The notes under the pieces: model-generated
The model's database searches: none
The model's input: the letters and a program-made list of their open reading frames with translations, nothing else
What the model was told of the DNA's origin: nothing
Assembly: GCA_036852015.1 (NCBI GenBank)
Contig: JAANDG010000125.1
Span: forward strand, 124,001 to 188,000
Length of the DNA: 64,000 bases
From: Pelodera strongyloides
Lineage: Eukaryota; Nematoda; Chromadorea; Rhabditida; Rhabditidae
Direction: 5' to 3'
Position numbers and translations under genes: made by a program
Shown: positions 59,315 through 64,000 of the stretch, one piece after another
Position numbering within the stretch: position 1 is the stretch's first letter
Layout of the letters: every line of letters begins with the position of its first letter

Positions 59315-60364
59315 ATGTCCACCTATCGTCCGCTCCACGATCCCGTCGGTGACTATGACGCCGACGTGTCTCTCTATGCCTTACGCACGGCATTCACTGA
59401 GGGAAAACAGACTGTCAAGGAGGCCTACGACCTCCTCCAACTTCTTCAAAACTCCTCCACTATAGAAGAATACAATGGTTATTCAGGACAGCTCCAAATA
59501 TTCCCACGCATTATAACCCTTCACCAACGTGAGCTCCGCCATCTGGAGGTGCTCGTCACCATGGGTGTGCAAGGTGGCTTTGCTACCTTTACCGGTGACG
59601 AGTGCAAGCGATATATCACGGATGAAGAGATCCTCACCACTTCCCTATTCCGCTCGTTTAATCATGTGCTCGACGATATTAAGCACCACCTATCTACTCC
59701 TCCTCCTCCCGGTCTCCTTCGGGAAAAGGGTTCGATCCAAGAAGTACCGTCCCCAGCTCCTACTTCTCCATCATCCACTCCTTCTCCACCTCCGCACGAA
59801 GAAGTCTCTTCGTCAGATTCGTCGTCGTCCCCATCACGCGAGTCCTCGCCCACTACAAACGATTCTTCATCAGAATCGTCGCGAGAGACCCCTCCTCCCC
59901 GACAGAAATTCTGTAGTGAGCGACCAACTACTGCCCAGCCTCCTCGAAAGAGAGGTAATCCTTCCCGGCCCCGTTCCCCATCACCGACGCCTGATCCGTC
60001 CTACTCCTCCACCAATCGCTCCCGTTCCCCCTCACAACGATCTCGCACGCATTATTCCTACACCTCCTCTGCTCCCCGTCCTCAACGAGCTCCGCCGTCC
60101 TCGACCTCAGCAGTTTTCTGCACCTTTTGCAGACAGTCACACCCCTCCCATCAATGCTTCGTCCTCAGGGGTGTGATCGAGAGGAGGCAGTTCCTCTTGC
60201 GCCACGACAGGTGTTACCGCTGTCTGGGACTTCATCCCCGCAATGAATGTCCTCAGGGGGGGCGTAGGTGCAAGCGCTGCGATGCCGACTCACACCACGT
60301 AGCAGTGTGCCCGGACTACTCCATCCGGGTCGTTCCATTCCACCTCAGCGATCCCCGGAATTAG
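59315..60364 (+). CDS. Second, Gag-like SR-rich zinc-knuckle protein (ORF2, 349 aa)
   Basis: The frame is open from 59126 but the first Met with coding-like sequence is at 59315, directly preceded by TTCCAG, a good nematode 3' splice site, so it is probably made from a spliced subgenomic RNA. Its start lies 80 bp past the end of the envelope ORF. Residues 1-125 are helical and mildly charged; 128-270 are Ser/Pro/Arg-rich with many SRSPS-type dipeptides; about 270-335 holds three zinc knuckles, CTFCRQSHPSHQC, CYRCLGLHPRNEC and CKRCDADSHHVAVC. The same order, spacing and linker (V-ER-FL-RC) occur in the element's own Gag at 390-454, so the C-terminus looks duplicated from Gag. No protease, capsid core or membrane segment. 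Likely an RNA-binding or nucleocapsid-like accessory; role inferred. Confidence 0.85.
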   Translation: MSTYRPLHDPVGDYDADVSLYALRTAFTEGKQTVKEAYDLLQLLQNSSTIEEYNGYSGQLQIFPRIITLHQRELRHLEVLVTMGVQGGFATFTGDECKRYITDEEILTTSLFRSFNHVLDDIKHHLSTPPPPGLLREKGSIQEVPSPAPTSPSSTPSPPPHEEVSSSDSSSSPSRESSPTTNDSSSESSRETPPPRQKFCSERPTTAQPPRKRGNPSRPRSPSPTPDPSYSSTNRSRSPSQRSRTHYSYTSSAPRPQRAPPSSTSAVFCTFCRQSHPSHQCFVLRGVIERRQFLLRHDRCYRCLGLHPRNECPQGGRRCKRCDADSHHVAVCPDYSIRVVPFHLSDPRN

Positions 60365-60514
60365 TTCTACAGTTCCTCTCCAGAGTATGTCAACACCCTA
60401 TCCATTATCCCACTCCCTTTCCTCCTCAACAAGGATATTTCCTCCACAATTCCTCTCGAGCGTTATCAGTATCCTCTACGACGATTCCTGGACGACGACT
60501 TCCTTCCGCCGGAG

Positions 60515-60916
60515 TATCACGGTTAACCGTGATTAAGCCCTTAACCTTAACTTATTCATTTAGCTTTCTTGTTATTTAATATATTGTATAATTCGTAATA
60601 TGTATATCATTTTCCATCACCCATTACGTATGCAAATATTACAATAACACATTAGGACACCTACACATTCCTTTCTTCCCCCATATAAAGCAAATTAGTG
60701 TAATATCGGGGACTGACCAGGAGACCCGCCGATCCTTTTTACTTTTTACCAGCTCTTGCCTTTTTTGTTTGTTTATCTTGACTATACCGTTGATTGTTCG
60801 TTTTTTTGTTTTCCTTTGTTATTGGATAAATAGGATATTGTTATAGTCTTACTTGTCCGTTGGCATTGGACCACAACACACACAAAGCAAAATTAGGAGA
60901 TAGCATTTTCCGTATA
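60515..60916 (+). repeat. 3' LTR
   Basis: Identical to the 5' LTR except CTTTTATTTTCC versus a shorter TTTTGTTTTCC around 60804 (one indel, two substitutions). Confidence 0.93.
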
Positions 60917-60921
60917 GCAAG
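60917..60921. repeat. Target-site duplication (3' copy)
   Basis: GCAAG; matches 49825-49829 and is followed by the continuation of the host exon (ACAGCAATGCTG). Confidence 0.9.
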
Positions 60922-61441
60922 ACAGCAATGCTGACTTGTACGGATCCAGAATCATTACACTCAGTGACTATCGATGTTTACTACGTAAGGATGATGATTG
61001 TTTAGAGTTTCTTTTTCAACCAAACACTGCCTGATTGAACGACCTAATAACCCAATGACCCTGATTATTCAGATGGGTGAGTATCTAAACTTGGAACAAC
61101 AATGTAAGACTGTCACACTCGCCAACCCAGTCACGTGTCAAGCAGATGGGACATGGCAAACGGTCATTAAGGGAACCACGGTACGTTGGCTTCCGATTAT
61201 AAGGAAGCCTGTGGTACTCTATTGTGGACACAATACAAAAAAAATGCAATAATGAAAATCTAGGTGAAAAAAATCCAATTTCAGGTTTCGAACCCACAAT
61301 TCGGATGCGCCACTGCCACCGATGGCCTGGCATGCTAATTGTAAAAGATATCTTTGCAGGACATCACACTTCTACAGTAATCCATATAATGTATTCAAAG
61401 TGTACGTCACCAAAGGTGCTAGTATTGTATAGTAACTGTGC

Positions 61442-61447
61442 AATAAA
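61442..61447 (+). terminator. Poly(A) signal for paralogue 3
   Basis: AATAAA 104 bases past the stop codon in GTGCAATAAATATGTTC, matching the context downstream of paralogue 2. Confidence 0.65.
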
Positions 61448-61584
61448 TATGTTCTTTATGTGTACAAGTATTGCCACCACCTCTACAGGTGTTTAAATGT
61501 CATATTTGCAAAAACTTTATCTACACTAGCTTCACTTTCTCTGCACTTCCAAATGTTTCTCTCCAGCGCTATCTCCATTTGCCC

Positions 61585-61660
61585 TCTCTCTCTCTCCTCT
61601 CCTTCACGCTCCCTCTCTCTCTCTCTCTCTCTCTTTCTCTCCCTCTCTGTGCCTATATCA
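61585..61660. repeat. (CT)n-rich tract
   Basis: CTCTCTCTC runs interrupted by TTCTCTCC; simple repeat 3' of paralogue 3. Confidence 0.9.
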
Positions 61661-61773
61661 TTAGTACTTTCCATCTCACTTCTCCCCCTCCCCATTTTAG
61701 GGTGATACGGACGCATTCAACTTAAAACATGCATGCACCGGAGAACGAAATGGTGCCACAGTAATAATTTCAA

Positions 61774-63036
61774 TTAAAGGACGGGCCTGGCTTCAAAGTT
61801 CTTTTTCATATATCGCTTCAAAACCACAGTTCTCAAGTTCCCCGCCGCATCGCAACGGATGTCTAGATTACACTAGTTTACTGGTTAGTTGCTCTATGGA
61901 GTTTTACGTATCATAACAATAGTATTATTGTGCTTCTGAAGTCCTCTGAAGCAGTCTCTAAAGCGCCAAATTTTTCCACAAGTTGACGCTATTTTCACCG
62001 TCCCGTAAGAAGGTTATCATGTGACAAAGGCTTACTTAGCATTGTGTAGGGAGGACAACCGCTGACTGAAACATAGTCGAACTACAGTAGGCACATCAAT
62101 GACCTTGTTCGCGAGTCTTCAGGCGTGCGTGTTGTAATAGTACGGGGCAAGAACCCCACGTTCGGATGTCAGCTGCAGAACAGAATTCAGATTTCGCACA
62201 TCAAATCTAGTAGTGGTATTCAAGTGTTATACAAGTTCCCGATGAAAAAATATTTACAAAACTACACGTGCAACAAAAGCCTAGAACATTTCTCGGTTTA
62301 CAGATGGCTAGGGAGTACCAGGGTACTGTAAGTCCCGGCATATCGTGCAGGTTTATCGGCTGGGAATGGTCCAGTGAATGCACTGATCATGCATTCACCG
62401 GTGGGGATCAACAGCCGTTGCCCAGTACCTAGTCTAAAGTGAGGGGCTCAGTGCAGCTCACCAACTAGGCGCCTCCCTTTGGCATTTACTTTCTGTGGCA
62501 ACACTACAACCGGGACTCTATCGATTTCAAGCGAATAGTAACGCAAACAATTCTCTAGTCTTTTGTCACAAGTGTAATTTGGTACATATTTTTTCCATCT
62601 GGAAGTTGTATAACCCTTGAATACCACTACTGAAGTTGGCAGTGAGGAACCCGAGTTCTATTCTGCAACTGTCATCAGAAAATGGTGTTCCACCCCCATA
62701 TACTGTAACACGCAAGACTGAAAACTCGTGGGCAAAGTCGCTGATGTGCCTTTTGTTGTTGAATTACGCTGCTGGAAGCGTTCTGTCCTTCCAACGCAAT
62801 TTTAAATGCACCCTTTTTACATGATAAACCCTTTCTTAGCTTCCTAAATCACAGTGAAAATAGTGTCAAAATGTGTGAAAATGTGATACTTTAGAGACTG
62901 CTTCATAGGACTTCAGAAGCACAGTCATACCACTGCTATGATGCGTGAAACTCCATGGAGCACCTAATCAGTAAACTAGTGTAATCTAGACACCCGTTGA
63001 AATTTTTGATGGTCTTTGAAAACGTAGCTTTGAAGA
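61774..63036. mobile_element. 1.26-kb long foldback element
   Basis: Left end TTAAAGGACGGGCCTGGC. From 61815 on, each block reappears inverted on the right: CTAGATTACACTAGTTTACT, TCTAAAG-AGACTGCTTC, CTTCTGAAGTCC, GTGTTGCACGC-type sequence, AGTAGTGGTATTCAAG-GTTATACAA. Arms are about 540 bp and diverged, closing on the GC-rich apex at 62311-62477. The right TTAA end is not recognisable. No ORF of note. Confidence 0.7.
62311..62477 (+). other. Structured apex of the foldback, candidate non-coding RNA
   Basis: Nested pairings can be read directly: GGGAG (62311) with CTCCC (62473); GGTACTG (62322) with CAGTACC (62423); CGGCTG (62357) with CAGCCG (62412); GTGAATGCA (62374) with TGCATTCAC (62390) around loop CTGATCA; CCTAGT (62428) with ACTAGG (62464, overlapping two bases of the GGTACTG stem); GTGAG (62439) with CTCAC (62457). 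I recognise no RNA family. Confidence 0.4.
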
Positions 63037-63259
63037 AATGGATGAAAAAAAACACTGAAGCAAGATAGTCTTTTGAGTAAAATGATCAGAATGATACTAT
63101 GTCACCCTCCGGCGCACGACGTGCTACTCCAAACTCGTATGGGTTCCGTATAAGGCCTTTGAAATAAAAAAATTCGAAATCAGTTAGCAGAAAAAATGAT
63201 GTTAGCCTTACTTCCCGGCTTATTTCAACATCCTACGCTTTATCACTTTATCTTACCAC

Positions 63260-63269
63260 TTCTCTCCCA

Positions 63270-63304
<35 letters not shown>

Positions 63305-63409
63305 GGTCTCTGTCTCTTCATTCTTGCGGTCTTTCTCAATCGCTTCCCTTCCCTATCCTATCTCTCCCTTCAGATATTTCTTTATTTCTGCCTCTCCCCC
63401 CCCCCCCTC

Positions 63410-63448
<39 letters not shown>

Positions 63449-63458
63449 CCTCTCCTCC

Positions 63459-63532
<74 letters not shown>

Positions 63533-63534
63533 AA
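63260..63534. repeat. (CT)n satellite
   Basis: Long CT/CTCC arrays with a C9 run near 63400; frames across it encode only Ser/Leu runs and are not genes. Confidence 0.95.
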
Positions 63535-64000
63535 GCTAAAGTTAACCAGCTAGAGTAGAGCCAAAGTTAACAAGCACCTTAAAACTTACTAATTCACTAC
63601 CCTGGATAGCTTCAAGGATCCTACAACCCTATGCGATACAGTGAACGACTTACCTAACCGAATTTAAACTACCTAGATTATATATGGGTTTATTTTGGCA
63701 CGTATCGTTAGTTAATTTGTGCTAACGAGAATAGCTCGAAACGTATTTTCACTTTTGAGAAAATCAAATGGAAACTCTCCCTCGTTTCGCTATCTCCTTC
63801 TCTCTCTCTTCCTTTCGCTATCAATGTATCTCCCTCCCTCCCTGTCTCTATCGCCACTATCTCCCTCCCTCTGTCCCCTCCACTCAGTTTCTCAGTCTCC
63901 CTAATTATAATTGTGATCAAATGTTGATCCTGTTGAGTGCAATCTTTCACTTGGATTCAACAATCAACAAAATAATCCCAATATGCAGCTTGTCTAAACT
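63535..64000. other. Non-coding end of window
   Basis: Contains a further pyrimidine-rich block at 63780-63900. A short direct repeat of AAAGTTAAC-AGC follows the satellite. No gene seen. Confidence 0.5.

Larger units (their letters stand above)
49830..60916 (+). mobile_element. Full-length BEL/Pao LTR retrotransposon with envelope and an extra 3' ORF
   Basis: 11,087 bp: 403-bp 5' LTR, PBS, repeat-rich leader, 2806-codon Gag-Pro-Pol-Env ORF, a second ORF of 349 residues, 402-bp 3' LTR. The 5-bp duplication GCAAG (49825-49829 and 60917-60921) is typical for the BEL clade. The integrase-terminal DUF5641-type domain, DUF1759/DUF1758 domains and YVDN at the RT active site place it in BEL/Pao. 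LTRs differ by two substitutions and one indel. Both ORFs are uninterrupted, so the copy may be competent, although that cannot be proven from sequence. No clear polypurine tract is seen before the 3' LTR (CTTCCGCCGGAG). Confidence 0.95.
46285..61338 (+). pseudogene. C6/DUF281-like paralogue 3, disrupted by an LTR retrotransposon in exon 7
   Basis: Exons: 46285-46352 (signal peptide ending CAPTSPG), 46593-46631, 47327-47359, 47811-47843, 48459-48496 (Thr/Pro linker exons), 49541-49625 (CNACGDPLPITGG), 49808-49829 plus 60922-60984 (exon 7, split by the element), 61073-61180 (MGEYLNLEQQC, NPVTCQADGTW), 61285-61338 (FGCATATDGLAC, TAA). Apart from the insertion every exon is open and in phase, about 180 residues. 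The BEL element enters after the codons for GCK. Reading into the LTR gives three residues and a TAA at 49839-49841, so the allele shown should be null for the second half of the Cys domain unless the element is spliced out. Linker exons 3 and 4 are near-identical duplicates (TVPKPPTTTT). Expression and function unknown. Confidence 0.82.

Overview
This window looks like nematode nuclear DNA, most likely a rhabditid such as Caenorhabditis or a close relative. It is AT-rich. Introns end in the TTTCAG or TTTTAG acceptor typical of nematodes. Two short interstitial runs of TTAGGC, the nematode telomere motif, are present. A tandem family of small secreted Cys-rich proteins resembles the worm-specific C6/DUF281 kind. 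The species cannot be named from sequence alone.

Layout. 1-4180 is non-coding and holds TTAA-flanked foldback elements. 4181-11446 (minus) is a 16-exon cationic amino-acid transporter (SLC7/CAT-like) with its far 5' end unresolved; an intact tRNA-Trp(CCA) gene lies in one of its introns, on the same strand. 11447-26941 is about 15 kb with no gene I can support, containing dispersed repeats, purine-rich satellites and a GC-rich multi-hairpin segment at 25926-26115. 26942-32913 (plus) is a seven-exon gene for a secreted protein of about 1216 residues, rich in Lys/Thr and then Pro/Gln, of no family I recognise; all its splice phases join. 35687-61338 (plus) holds three tandem paralogues sharing one plan: a signal-peptide exon ending in TSPG, a Thr/Pro linker, then four exons with eight Cys.

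The third paralogue is interrupted in its seventh exon by an 11,087-bp BEL/Pao LTR retrotransposon (49830-60916). The LTRs differ at only three positions and are flanked by the 5-bp duplication GCAAG, so the insertion is young and appears structurally intact. One 2806-codon ORF carries Gag, protease, RT, RNase H, integrase and an envelope-like two-part glycoprotein with no frameshift. A separate downstream ORF (59315-60364) encodes an SR-rich protein whose three CCHC knuckles align in order with those of the element's own Gag. I regard this second, Gag-derived ORF 3' of the envelope as the most unusual object in the window. The leader between primer-binding site and start codon is a GC-rich array of short degenerate repeats.

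The rest is dominated by non-autonomous elements flanked by TTAA (piggyBac-type sites), several abutting and sharing their TTAA, and by long foldbacks. The largest foldback is a 1.26-kb palindrome (61774-63036) whose apex can itself be drawn as a set of paired stems. Exon boundaries were read by eye from splice consensus and phase and may be off by a few bases.
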